A stretch of 64,000 bases of DNA from Bacteroidota bacterium (GTDB taxonomy: Bacteria; Bacteroidota; Bacteroidia; Chitinophagales; Chitinophagaceae): contig JAFEAE010000012.1 of the NCBI GenBank assembly GCA_018266575.1, forward strand, positions 124,001 to 188,000, read 5' to 3'. A program made the translations under genes and the position numbers. The notes below the pieces were generated by a model. That model was not told the DNA's origin, made no database searches, and saw only the letters and a list, made by a program, of their open reading frames with translations. This document shows, piece by piece, positions 55,546-64,000 of the stretch. Numbering within the stretch: the first letter of the stretch is position 1; every line of letters begins with the position of its first letter.

Positions 55546-55783
55546 TCATCTCTTTTCGTCTTTAATCTCTGCCAATGAATTTGCATACGCTTCCGTTACC
55601 GTTTTTTTTCCCGGGAAATCTTTTTTATTTGATACAAGAATATAGCGGTATTGGTTGCCTTTGCCTGAAAGAATTTTCTCCGGGGCATGGATTTCATTTT
55701 CCAATGGAAACCGAAATGTATGTGTTGATTTTAGTTCACAGGAAGAAATTTTTGTTGAGCGAAAGTTGACCAGGATACAAAAG
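55546..55783 (-). pseudogene. C-terminal gene remnant abutting repeat R2
   Basis: The text from about STHTFRFPLENEIHAPEKIL through GNQYRYILVSNKKDFPGKK to AEIKDEKR looks like real protein. Its only upstream ATG lies inside repeat R2, so the original 5' end is missing. The most likely history is truncation at the R2 boundary. The family is not recognisable. Confidence 0.45.
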
Positions 55784-55836
55784 GTACAAGAGTGCGACGC
55801 AACGATGCAAAATAGAATTACTGTTGCTGGGTACAT
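55784..55836 (+). repeat. Repeat R2, copy 2 (53 bp)
   Basis: It begins GTACAAGAGTGCGACGCAAC and ends GGGTACAT. It aligns without gaps to the reverse complement of 35031-35083 (43 of 53 positions equal). It forms the 5' boundary of the gene remnant next to it. Confidence 0.75.
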
Positions 55837-56059
55837 ACTAAAAATATTTTTATTCTCTGAGAGTTGTATAAATTGTTCACGTCTTTGTTTGAATTTTCAA
55901 CATCAGAGATTTGTGAATACGAAGAAGTAGGAATCTTTACGAAGCCTCATATCTTGGCATGACGAATCTCAAAGTGACGAATCAACAGGCACTGCAGCTA
56001 TTGCAGACGTTTTGAAAAATAAACTTCCGATGACGTATATTCGGGCATATTTATACATG

Positions 56060-57073
56060 ATGAGAACATTAGTTTGTGAAACTCCATTTCGTTTTGAATA
56101 TGCAGATGCAAAAATACCGGTACGGACAGAGGGGAAAACCCTGCTTAAAATAAAAAGCATTGGCATTTGCGGCACCGACCTGCATGCATTTGAAGGCACG
56201 CAACCTTTTTTTAATTACCCGCGGATACTCGGGCACGAACTGGCCGCAGAAATTGTAGAAACGGATGCGGCAGGTTTTGTAAGCGGGGAAACGGTTACGC
56301 TGATCCCGTATTTTAATTGCGGTACTTGTATTGCATGCAGGAATGGAAAACCAAATTGCTGTGCGAGCGTAACTGTTTGCGGAGTGCATAGCGATGGCGG
56401 TATGCAGGAATATTTTCTGGTGCCATCCTATTCATTGGTGCACGGACAAGGTTTGGGCCTGGATGAACTTGCATTGACAGAGCCACTTGCGATAGGGGCA
56501 CATGGCATACGAAGGGCGGATACAAAAGCGGGAGAATTTGTACTGATCATTGGCGCCGGGCCGATAGGGATTGCAACAATGGAATTTGCAAAAATTGCCG
56601 GTGCAAAAGTGATAGCGATGGATATAAATGAAAAGCGTTTGGCGTTTTGTAAAGAAAAAGAAATTGCTGAGTACACCATAAACCCTGCGAACGATGATGT
56701 TGCTGAAAAACTAAAAATAATTACCAACGGTGATATGCCAACGCTGGTGATAGATGCAACGGGAAACAGGAAAGCGATCAACAGTGCCCTTCCATATCTT
56801 GCACATGGCGGAAGATTTGTGCTGATCGGTTTGCAACGGGAAGAAATTGTATTAAGCCATCCTGAATTTCATAAGCGGGAAGCAACGTTGATGAGTAGCC
56901 GAAATGCAACACGACAGGATTTTGAATTTGTGGTTCGTTGTTTAAAAGAAAAGCGTATCAACCCTTCAAATTACATTACACACCGTGTGAAATTTGCTGA
57001 AGTGAAAGATGAATTTGCAAGCTGGTTAAAACCGGAGAATGGGGTTATTAAAGCGATGGTGGAAATGGAGTGA
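56060..57073 (+). CDS. Zinc-dependent medium-chain alcohol/polyol dehydrogenase
   Basis: About 337 residues from the ATG at 56060, whose product starts RTLVCETPFRFEYADAKIP; earlier Met codons add a poor extension. Catalytic zinc residues are C37 (GICGTDLHA) and H59-E60 (GHELA). The structural zinc cysteines are C87, C90, C93 and C101. LIIGAGPIGIATMEFAKIAG is the NAD-binding loop. It resembles L-galactonate/L-idonate/threonine-type dehydrogenases that oxidise sugar alcohols or acids. The substrate is undetermined and no sugar operon adjoins. Confidence 0.9.
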   Translation: MRTLVCETPFRFEYADAKIPVRTEGKTLLKIKSIGICGTDLHAFEGTQPFFNYPRILGHELAAEIVETDAAGFVSGETVTLIPYFNCGTCIACRNGKPNCCASVTVCGVHSDGGMQEYFLVPSYSLVHGQGLGLDELALTEPLAIGAHGIRRADTKAGEFVLIIGAGPIGIATMEFAKIAGAKVIAMDINEKRLAFCKEKEIAEYTINPANDDVAEKLKIITNGDMPTLVIDATGNRKAINSALPYLAHGGRFVLIGLQREEIVLSHPEFHKREATLMSSRNATRQDFEFVVRCLKEKRINPSNYITHRVKFAEVKDEFASWLKPENGVIKAMVEME

Positions 57074-57128
57074 GATTTTTTAGGACAATTTATATTTCAA
57101 GGACTAAATAATTTGTATACTTTTTTAC

Positions 57129-57225
57129 CGTCATTCCCGCGTAGGCGGCAATCTGAATTCACCTCAAGATGAAATATAAAAACGATAGAATGCAGTTCCC
57201 GATTCCTGCATACGCAGGAATAACG
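57129..57225. repeat. MITE-like element with 25-bp imperfect terminal inverted repeats
   Basis: The left end CGTCATTCCCGCGTAGGCGG continues CAATC. The right end, read in reverse, is CGTTATTCCTGCGTATGCAG continuing GAATC: five differences in 25. The total is 97 bp. This is the well-known ATTCCCGCGTA-type inverted repeat found in many genomes. It sits between two convergent genes. Confidence 0.7.
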
Positions 57226-57278
57226 TACGAGTCCCGAATTTTTATTTTATATAACTGACGGATTCAACACCATAAAAA

Positions 57279-58568
57279 TTATTCTGAAATTTTTTCGTAA
57301 TTGCGCAAAAGATTTAATCTGACTTTTGCTAAACGTATTACTATAGTTTGCTTTCCTGCTAACACGGAAAAGAAAAATGCGAAAAAGAAAATGCCCTTAT
57401 TTACATCAAGAATATTTTCTGTCAGGGAAATGATAGTGATCAATACCAGAAAACTGCAGAAAAAAATATCCTTAGCCTGGATGGCGAGTTTGAAACCGAT
57501 AAACAAAATAAAAAGATAAACAACCAAACCTGGAATTCCATTCTTAATAAGAAGGCTGAGGTATTCGTTGTGCGCATTTAATTCGTATAAATAAGAATTG
57601 TACAATTTCTTTTCAAAATATTTTTCTTTTAGCAGTTCGGTTTCTGTTCCGCTACCATAGCCGGTTACAGGCTTTTGAGCGATCAGTTCGGTTGCGCAAT
57701 TCCATCTTGCGCCACGCGGATCGGAAATGGCAGTTGCCGACTTTGTTGTAGTAAGGTCTTGCTTGAATTTTAGTAACAACCGGTCTTTGAATAATTCTGT
57801 TTTTAATGCAAAGGATAGAAAGCAAACTGAAAATATTCCGAAGACGAGGAAAAATATTTTTCGTTTTTGCTGACGCAGTACAAAAAAAGGAAAAATTAAA
57901 AGTATTATGAAAAGGCTCATGAATACAGAAAGCGCCAAAAGCTGGATCAACCCTGCAAATAGAATAAGGCAGGAAATAATGTTTGCTGTCATTTGCGCTT
58001 TTTTCTCTGAATGAAAACAGTAATACAATGAAGTGATAAATGAAACAGCGATATATGCCGAAAAGTACGTTGCATGCAGGTTGATAGGCGACGGGAAATT
58101 GTGATTGGTGAATGATTCTGTAAAGAGTATTGAGAATGGCAATTTATTATAGTTGATGATCTGTATGGCATCGATGAACAGGTAAACAACTATCAATGTG
58201 CAGGTAAACGAAAAGGCTTGCAATAACTGCATCCGGTATTTCTCCAGGTCGAGCGAGGTTGCCGAAATTATCAATGGAAAAATCAGTAAAGCCAGTTGTT
58301 TTTGCCATTCAAAAAAAGCCTGCGGTTTATTGAACGAATATAAGGTGCTTATGGCTGTTAGTAAGTAAATAAATGCAGGGAACATGCAGAAATATAACTT
58401 CTTTGGAATATCCTGTTTTCTAAAATGAATAATAGTGTGGACCAACAGGCTTGCCAAAACCAGTTCGCTGTAAAACATATCGAACGGTAACGCTACAAGA
58501 AAAAAAAGCAGGTGATAATAAGTGATCTTGTTAGCCAGGGAATCGTTTATAAACAAAACTTTTTTCAT
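57279..58568 (-). CDS. O-antigen ligase / polymerase family membrane protein
   Basis: About 429 residues from the ATG at 58568 (MKKVLFINDSLANK). About ten to twelve TM helices. The long periplasmic loop (about 285-350) has DPRGARWNCATELIAQKPVT and the family's GYGSGT, with ELNAHNEYLSLLIKNGIPGL: the HNEYL motif marks Wzy_C/WaaL proteins. It ligates or polymerises lipid-linked glycans at the inner membrane. Its start overlaps the upstream glycosyltransferase end by 38 bp. Confidence 0.88.
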   Translation of the reverse strand: MKKVLFINDSLANKITYYHLLFFLVALPFDMFYSELVLASLLVHTIIHFRKQDIPKKLYFCMFPAFIYLLTAISTLYSFNKPQAFFEWQKQLALLIFPLIISATSLDLEKYRMQLLQAFSFTCTLIVVYLFIDAIQIINYNKLPFSILFTESFTNHNFPSPINLHATYFSAYIAVSFITSLYYCFHSEKKAQMTANIISCLILFAGLIQLLALSVFMSLFIILLIFPFFVLRQQKRKIFFLVFGIFSVCFLSFALKTELFKDRLLLKFKQDLTTTKSATAISDPRGARWNCATELIAQKPVTGYGSGTETELLKEKYFEKKLYNSYLYELNAHNEYLSLLIKNGIPGLVVYLFILFIGFKLAIQAKDIFFCSFLVLITIISLTENILDVNKGIFFFAFFFSVLAGKQTIVIRLAKVRLNLLRNYEKISE

Positions 58569-59673
58569 TGACATTCCTGTATAAGCATTGAAGCATAAAT
58601 TGTTCATATTGATGGATGATCTGCTCCCAGTTGAAATTTGCTTTTATCTTTTCAAAATTGTTGGCGATCATCTGCTGCGTAACTTTTGTATGTTGTACAG
58701 ATTCGATAAGTGATGTTGTATCGCCTGCTGAACTGAAATAAAAAGCATCCTGCTGTAAAACACTTTTATTAAAAGCATTATCATGCGCTGCTATCAGGGC
58801 TTGCGAACCCATAGCTTCCAGCAACGAAGGATTAGTTCCTCCCGTGCTATGTCCGTGAAAATAAAGAGATGAAAAATAGCAGAGGCTGTGCAACTCCTCC
58901 TCATCATAAATTGCCCCGGCAAAACGAATGCGTGTATCTTTTTTAAATTCCTGTACAAGTTGTTTACCATACGAATTGGTTGTATTGCCCACAACTAAAA
59001 ATTTTTTCTTTGAATTGCTTTTTGAAAAACCCTCTAATATCATCCGGATATTGTTTTCAGGTTCCATTCGTGCGATGATCAGATAATATTCTTCCTTGAT
59101 CATTTCATATTTTGTAAGAATGATTTCATCTTCAGTTGTAAATATTTTTGCACCATAAGCAATGTATTTGGTGTCGAGTTTATATTTAGTGGAATAATAA
59201 TCTTTGATTACGGGAGAGTCTGTTACATAAAAATCGCTGTAGCGCACAGCCAGTTTTTCTGCAAACAACAAAAATTTCCGGGTGGGTTTTGAATATTTTG
59301 CACGCTTCCATTCCAATCCATCCATATTAAATATTACAATACTTTTCTCCGGGAAAAGCCATCCCCATATAGAACTACTGGTATAACCCAGCATAAGGAT
59401 CACGTCAAGGTTTCTCTTTCGCGAATCGATGATGCAATTAAGATCGTAAATAAATTGCCCGGCTGTTCCAAAACGATATTCGGGATCATAGCAATGAACA
59501 ATGTTTACCCCGTTCCATTTTTTTTCTTTATAATAATGATTATGCGAATTGTATACAAAGACTGTATGGCCCTGAGCCACCAGCCCGCCGGAAAGTTTTT
59601 CTGCCAATCTTTCAAAACCTCCGTAATGATTTGGAATGCCCCTTGTTCCTAAAATGCCGATTCGAATGCCCAT
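58531..59673 (-). CDS. DUF1972 / GT4 glycosyltransferase
   Basis: A 380-residue GT-B enzyme of the DUF1972-led type. IGILGTRGIPNHYGGFERLA is the DUF1972 hallmark; the C-terminal donor domain has YYLIIARMEPENNIRMILEG and STGGTNPSLLEAMGSQALIA (E-x7-E-like region). Related enzymes are rhamnosyl- or other sugar transferases in capsule clusters. It is 3 bp from the preceding glycosyltransferase and overlaps the ligase gene, so all three form one operon. Confidence 0.88.
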   Translation of the reverse strand: MGIRIGILGTRGIPNHYGGFERLAEKLSGGLVAQGHTVFVYNSHNHYYKEKKWNGVNIVHCYDPEYRFGTAGQFIYDLNCIIDSRKRNLDVILMLGYTSSSIWGWLFPEKSIVIFNMDGLEWKRAKYSKPTRKFLLFAEKLAVRYSDFYVTDSPVIKDYYSTKYKLDTKYIAYGAKIFTTEDEIILTKYEMIKEEYYLIIARMEPENNIRMILEGFSKSNSKKKFLVVGNTTNSYGKQLVQEFKKDTRIRFAGAIYDEEELHSLCYFSSLYFHGHSTGGTNPSLLEAMGSQALIAAHDNAFNKSVLQQDAFYFSSAGDTTSLIESVQHTKVTQQMIANNFEKIKANFNWEQIIHQYEQFMLQCLYRNVNEKSFVYKRFPG

Positions 59674-59676
59674 GCG

Positions 59677-60753
59677 TTATGATATAAGGTCGTAATACGA
59701 AGAAGCAATACGCTCTGCCGCATGCTGCCAGGTATACTGTGATAAAATTTTTTCTCTTAACCTATCCGGAAAACCTGCTTTCGCCGCATTTTCTACTGCT
59801 TTAAAAATTGATTCAGAGGAAGACGGGTCGCAATAAAACGCGTACGATTCATAATATTCTGAAGTGTATCCTTTGTTTGTGATTACAATATTGCAGCCCA
59901 TTGCAGCAGCTTCTAATGATGACAAACCGCATGTTTCAAACCAGCTTGGTAACACGTGTACGCTTGCTTTATTGTAATAACTTAACAATGCGTGTTGTTC
60001 CAACTGTTCAATAAATGTGATGTTTGATGCGGCTATCTTTTTACATTCTTTATAATAGGAGAGTTGATTTGGTGCAGGTGCGCCAATGATGAGCAATTTA
60101 TACGATGTGTTATTAATCGCTTTGATAAGATTCAATTGGTTTTTAATTCCTTCAATCCGAGCGGCACATATAACCAACGAAGGATCTTTTTTTATTGACG
60201 CATCAAAACAAAATAATTTGCAGTTTATTCCATTTGGTATTACTGTATATGCAGTACTGCAATTGTAATATTTCACTAAGGCATCATATTCTGTTTTTGA
60301 ATTTGGAAAAAGCATCAAAGCGTTGTTCAATATTTTTTTGATAGATCTTTTTTGTCCATGCCACAAGTATGAAACTGACCGTATTTTGTCTTTTCTTTTT
60401 ATAAACCGTGCGATTGTTTTTAAATATTCGATTTGATTGGAATAAAGATGGCGCGACAGGAACCCGTAAATTCCCCTACGATAAAATTTATCTGCTTCGC
60501 TATAATCGATCAAAATCGTTGAAAGCACAAATGGTTTATTTGATTTGTTTATATGATATAGAATATCTGCAGGGCGTATTATGTTGAAAAAATGCAACAG
60601 GTCATACATTGAATAATCGATGTATTGACCTGTAAGAAAAATATCTACTTCAATACCGAATTCACCGAGGTGTTTTGCTGTTTCTGTTACCTGGAACGTG
60701 TCACCTCCACGGACTGTGAATAAAGTTGACCTTGTTATAAATGCAACCTTCAT
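59677..60753 (-). CDS. Glycosyltransferase family 4
   Basis: A 358-residue GT-B enzyme. KVAFITRSTLFTVRGGDTFQ opens the acceptor domain. The donor domain has LVICAARIEGIKNQLNLIKA and SWFETCGLSSLEAAAMGCNI (the E-x7-E motif). The C-terminus ends in a helix, QHAAERIASSYYDLIS. It is the first gene of the glycosyltransferase-ligase operon. Confidence 0.9.
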   Translation of the reverse strand: MKVAFITRSTLFTVRGGDTFQVTETAKHLGEFGIEVDIFLTGQYIDYSMYDLLHFFNIIRPADILYHINKSNKPFVLSTILIDYSEADKFYRRGIYGFLSRHLYSNQIEYLKTIARFIKRKDKIRSVSYLWHGQKRSIKKILNNALMLFPNSKTEYDALVKYYNCSTAYTVIPNGINCKLFCFDASIKKDPSLVICAARIEGIKNQLNLIKAINNTSYKLLIIGAPAPNQLSYYKECKKIAASNITFIEQLEQHALLSYYNKASVHVLPSWFETCGLSSLEAAAMGCNIVITNKGYTSEYYESYAFYCDPSSSESIFKAVENAAKAGFPDRLREKILSQYTWQHAAERIASSYYDLIS

Positions 60754-60909
60754 TAAACATTATGAGGTTTACTGAAATCGGACTTGTGCTGATTATAAAA
60801 ACAAACGCATCACAAAGTGCACTGGTTGCCTCCTGAAAAATTTGCCGGCGATTTATTTTATGGAAAAATTTAGTTGGCAACCTCTCAATCTTCGGCAGCG
60901 TTTTATTGA

Positions 60910-61869
60910 ATGTATTTCGTTCGTAAAACATTTTTAGTGAATCAAACAGCAGCAAATATTGTATCCGAAGAAATAAGGCAAAGTGTTCTAAAAGCACTCG
61001 CTTATTTTGACCTGTTTAATTATCCGCTAATGGAAAGCGAGATACTTTTTTTTAGTGATTGCCAGCTTGCGAAAGAGCTGGTAAGAAACTATCTCCGGGT
61101 TTTGGTAAACGAGGGATTGATATTTCACAGCAACGGATTTTATTCATTACATAATAAACCCGAGCTTTCAGAACAGCGTGTAATACATAATGAAAATGCT
61201 GCGCAACTGTTGCCGCTGGCGCGGAGGATTTCAAATTTTTTATATCAGTTTCCCTATGTAAGGGGAATTGGCATTTCCGGTTCTTTATCAAAAAATGTCG
61301 CCACTGAAAATTCGGATATTGATTATTTCATTATCACAAAGGCGAACCGATTGTGGATAGCGAGAACGGTTATGCACCTGTATAAAAAATTAAGCTTTTT
61401 GGTTGGCAGGGAACATTTGTATTGCATGAATTATTTTATTGATGAAACTGCGATGGAAATTGAAGAAAAAAATATTTTCACGGCTATGGAATTGATCACT
61501 CTGCTGCCAACCTGTGGCAACGGAACGATGGATAAATTCGCTGCTGCCAATGAATGGACTGTTGGGTTTTATCCTAATTCCGGACGAAAAGAAAAAACCA
61601 TGACGTTATCCCATCATTCGTTCATAAAACGGTTTATTGAAAAAATGTTCAACAATAGAACCGGCGATAAGATTGATAATTATTTCATGCAACTCACTTT
61701 TAAACGCTGGATGAAAAAAGAAGAATTGGGAAAAAAGAACAGCAGGGGAGAACGAATGGGATTAAAGCTGGATAAACATTTTTGTAAACCAAACCCGGAG
61801 TATTTTCAGGGTAAGATTTTGTCGATGTACAGAGATAAATTAAACGAACTATACATCAGCAGGCAATAA
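60910..61869 (+). CDS. Nucleotidyltransferase-domain protein with N-terminal winged helix
   Basis: A 319-residue protein. The N-terminal part (about 20-85) is helix-turn-helix-like (VLKALAYFDLFNYPLMESEI, VLVNEGLIFHSNGFYSL). The central motif GISGSLSKNVATENSDIDYF is the minimal nucleotidyltransferase signature GS-x10-D-x-D. A helical C-terminus follows. I have seen such proteins beside radical SAM and methyltransferase genes of Bacteroidota glycan clusters, as here. The transferred nucleotide and target are unknown. It is the only plus-strand gene in this cluster. Confidence 0.78.
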   Translation: MYFVRKTFLVNQTAANIVSEEIRQSVLKALAYFDLFNYPLMESEILFFSDCQLAKELVRNYLRVLVNEGLIFHSNGFYSLHNKPELSEQRVIHNENAAQLLPLARRISNFLYQFPYVRGIGISGSLSKNVATENSDIDYFIITKANRLWIARTVMHLYKKLSFLVGREHLYCMNYFIDETAMEIEEKNIFTAMELITLLPTCGNGTMDKFAAANEWTVGFYPNSGRKEKTMTLSHHSFIKRFIEKMFNNRTGDKIDNYFMQLTFKRWMKKEELGKKNSRGERMGLKLDKHFCKPNPEYFQGKILSMYRDKLNELYISRQ

Positions 61870-61878
61870 TTATAGCAA

Positions 61879-62700
61879 TTATTTTTTCCGGAAAGAAATG
61901 ATATAATAATCACCAATCGATCTCCAGGGGAACTTGTTTTTCAAAATAGTTTCTTTCTTTTTCAGGAATTCAAATAAACGCGGATATTTTTCTCCAAAAT
62001 GTTCAATATACGATGGAGGAACGATCGTGCATAAGCCTTCGATATTTTGTATTTCGTATTTGTTTTTGATCCTTTTTTTTATGTAAGACGGATTGAAATA
62101 CCAGCATTTGAAAAACACGCCTTCGATATGTGCTTTTCTTCCGCGAGTACCAAACCATCTTCTTGTAGCAGTTTTGAATTTTCCTTTTGCAATCAATAAC
62201 GTTTCCCAGAGGCAAAATTTTGGTAACAATACCAACACAACGGTTCCCCGGGGTTTTAGTAATGCATCAAAAGATGTTAATACTTTATCCAACTCGTTGG
62301 TACAATTCAATCCTGCAAAATTGGAAAATATCAGATCGTACGGGCCTTTTCGTTCTAATTGTTCAAGATTTGTGTAAGAACATAATTTACAACTGACGCG
62401 TTCTTCCAAATGATTTTTTTTGATCTTTTCTTTTAATAACTCTTGCATCCCTTCTGAACTATCTGTTGCGTGAACGATATGCCCATGCTTTGCAAAAAAC
62501 ACTGCATCTTCACCTGTGCCGCAATTCAGTTCGAGAATGCTGCAGTTTGGTGATAACAATCCAGATACATGATTTCTTACTCGCTCCCTTTTGTATTGTA
62601 TGATTTTATCTTCCGAATATATCGCATCAAAGATTGCAGATTGCCTGGTGAATGCATTTGCTACGGATATCTCATTCATATTTTCATGCAAGAGGCTCAT
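61879..62700 (-). CDS. Class I SAM-dependent methyltransferase
   Basis: A 273-residue methyltransferase. CSILELNCGTGEDAVFFAKH is motif I (ELNCGTG), ATDSSEGM carries the post-beta-2 acid, and YDLIFSNFAGLNC is the motif IV region. A C-terminal extension of about 100 residues (FFKCWYFNPSYIKKRIK, then PSYIEHFGEKYPRLFEFL) is special to this subgroup. The ATG overlaps the stop of the upstream radical SAM gene (ATGA), so the two are translationally coupled. Confidence 0.87.
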   Translation of the reverse strand: MSLLHENMNEISVANAFTRQSAIFDAIYSEDKIIQYKRERVRNHVSGLLSPNCSILELNCGTGEDAVFFAKHGHIVHATDSSEGMQELLKEKIKKNHLEERVSCKLCSYTNLEQLERKGPYDLIFSNFAGLNCTNELDKVLTSFDALLKPRGTVVLVLLPKFCLWETLLIAKGKFKTATRRWFGTRGRKAHIEGVFFKCWYFNPSYIKKRIKNKYEIQNIEGLCTIVPPSYIEHFGEKYPRLFEFLKKKETILKNKFPWRSIGDYYIISFRKK

Positions 62701-64000
62701 GATAATTTCTCGAATTGTTTCATTTTAATTTTTTCAAATAGCACAAGCGGAATGAAATAGAAAAAAGAAAGTGCTTTTTTTATTCCGGCTATATTTATTT
62801 TTTTTGGATGAAGGAAAATATTTTTCAGGAACCCTAATGCAAGATGTTTGCGGTAATTGACGTGTACATAATTATGCAACTGCTTGTAAAACGCAGGCTG
62901 GTAAATATTTTTGAACATTAGTGCAAGTTCATTGGAATCTGTCCAGTTAGCTTTTTGCGCCAGCTCTGCTTTTACGTTTTCAAAAAAAGCGGTTCCGGGT
63001 AAAGGATAAGAAACAGAAATGCCGATCTCGTAAGGCAAAAGATCGTTTATCATTCCTATTGTTTTTTTAATATCCTCTTTCGTTTCGCCGGGATAACCAA
63101 ACTGAATAAAGAATGATGGTTTGATATTGTACTTTTTCAGCAGTTGTGCTGAAATATAAATCTGTTCAACCGTTGTGCCTTTATCCATTGCATCTAATAT
63201 TTTTTGCGAACCGCTTTCTGCACCCATCCAGATATTTTCACAACCGGCACGTGCAAGGTCGCTGATGAAATTTTCTTGTAGTAAAAGGTCTGCACGGCAT
63301 TGGATTTTAAATTTAATTTCCAGGTTTTCTTTTTCTAAACAATTGGCAAAATCCCTTACCCATCCGGGTTTCAGGCCGAATATATCATCGCAGAACCAGA
63401 TATGGCCGAACAGGAATTTTTCTTTCAACAATTTTATTTCCTGTACCACATTTTCCGGCGACCGTGAATTATAACGGTTACCATAGATTGGTTTTGCACA
63501 CCAGTTGCATTTGAAAGGGCAACCACGTGTTGTTGCAAGATTGATGGAAAAATATCCTGCATTTTTTATCCATGAATTACGATAGGGCCCGATATCTATC
63601 AAATCCCATGCAGGCAACGGTAACGAATCTAAATCTTTCAAAACATTTCTTCTCACAGTTTTTACAACTGCTCCATCTTGTAAAAAAACAATACCAGGAA
63701 TATGTAAATGACTGCTTTCATTTTTACTAATCGCATTGATTAATTCAAGCAAGGTAATTTCAGCCTCACCTAATAAAATGAAGTCTGCGCCTTGTTCAAG
63801 ATATTCCTGGTAATGATCTATTGAATCGGAACTTGATACGATTACAATGCATCCTTTTTCCTTTGCATGACGGATTATTTTAAAAGCAGCTTCACGCATA
63901 TTGGTGAGGCACATTTTTGTGAGGTAGTTAAATCCGTCGTCATACAACACGAAAAATTCCGGGATATTTTTTTCTACAGCAGCGATGATTTCATTCGGGC
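62697..64000 (-). CDS. B12-binding-domain radical SAM protein (5' end cut by right edge)
   Basis: The frame is open to the right edge (434 codons seen), so the true start is outside the window. The visible N-terminal part is the end of a cobalamin-binding fold (FVLYDDGFNYLTKM, GADFILLGEAEITLLELI). The radical SAM motif is TRGCPFKCNWC (C-x3-C-x2-C). GAESGSQKILDAMDKGTT and FIQFGYPGETKEDIKKTI are typical of the BchE/P-methylase-like class. A tail of about 100 residues follows. It probably modifies a sugar, lipid or peptide in the glycan cluster. Confidence 0.9.
   Translation of the reverse strand, partial: PNEIIAAVEKNIPEFFVLYDDGFNYLTKMCLTNMREAAFKIIRHAKEKGCIVIVSSSDSIDHYQEYLEQGADFILLGEAEITLLELINAISKNESSHLHIPGIVFLQDGAVVKTVRRNVLKDLDSLPLPAWDLIDIGPYRNSWIKNAGYFSINLATTRGCPFKCNWCAKPIYGNRYNSRSPENVVQEIKLLKEKFLFGHIWFCDDIFGLKPGWVRDFANCLEKENLEIKFKIQCRADLLLQENFISDLARAGCENIWMGAESGSQKILDAMDKGTTVEQIYISAQLLKKYNIKPSFFIQFGYPGETKEDIKKTIGMINDLLPYEIGISVSYPLPGTAFFENVKAELAQKANWTDSNELALMFKNIYQPAFYKQLHNYVHVNYRKHLALGFLKNIFLHPKKINIAGIKKALSFFYFIPLVLFEKIKMKQFEKLS

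Noticed and set aside
55655..55930. Plus-strand frame opposite the R2-linked remnant
   Set aside because: The minus-strand text is protein-like; this frame is its shadow and runs through the repeat.

Overview
The window comes from the chromosome of a Bacteroidota bacterium, most likely a member of the Chitinophagia (Chitinophagaceae or a near relative). The signs are a PorP/SprF-type outer-membrane protein, an OMP_b-brl_3-type TonB-like receptor, a WbqC protein, a DUF4199 / glycosyltransferase / dihydroorotase-like trio, TAnnTTTG promoter boxes, AT-rich DNA and no clear Shine-Dalgarno sites. There is no transposase, integrase, phage gene, CRISPR array or rRNA. One tRNA gene, tRNA-Pro(GGG), is present.

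Layout. 0-7.9 kb: a cut-off secreted protein, small exported proteins, a lone Rieske oxygenase, WbqC and PorP/SprF, separated by two gene-poor stretches. 7.9-15.1 kb (all minus): GmhB, HddC, GmhA and HddA, the complete set for GDP-D-glycero-alpha-D-manno-heptose, then a GT4, a GT2, DUF4199 and a dihydroorotase homologue that has lost its metal ligands. 15.2-25.6 kb: tRNA-Pro, a TonB-like receptor, a DUF6340 lipoprotein, a membrane-anchored winged-helix regulator, an FtsX-type ABC permease and an alpha/beta hydrolase. 25.8-30.6 kb: a FIST sensor overlapping a five-PAS hybrid histidine kinase.

31.5-47 kb is an accessory region of many small single-domain enzymes, nearly all on the minus strand: VOC, SRPBCC/AHSA1, DUF1801/YdeI, DoxX, DUF4256, monooxygenase, DHFR-like, methyltransferase, esterase and a subclass B1 metallo-beta-lactamase. 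Two operons in it start from promoters with paired operators 26 bp apart around a TATATTTG box; one has an ArsR gene, the other does not. Within it lies an operon of an Lgt-like membrane protein, a radical SAM protein resembling tetraether lipid synthase (Tes) and a 59-residue membrane protein: a candidate lipid-modification system.

47-57 kb: OxyR divergent from KatG, a Kup potassium transporter with a small membrane peptide in front, a GNAT protein, a flavin reductase, a parvulin-like protein and a zinc alcohol dehydrogenase. 57-64 kb: an exopolysaccharide / O-antigen cluster (O-antigen ligase, two glycosyltransferases, nucleotidyltransferase, methyltransferase, B12-type radical SAM protein cut by the right edge).

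An unusual trait is the number of dispersed non-coding repeats. These are R1 (140 bp, two ungapped copies about 40 kb apart), R2 (53 bp, two copies plus one degenerate), R3 (about 145 bp, two good copies plus partial ones, each upstream of a minus-strand accessory gene), R4 (CTGACACGG hairpins, three copies), R5 (GGCT-loop-AGCC plus terminator, three copies) and two elements with imperfect terminal inverted repeats.
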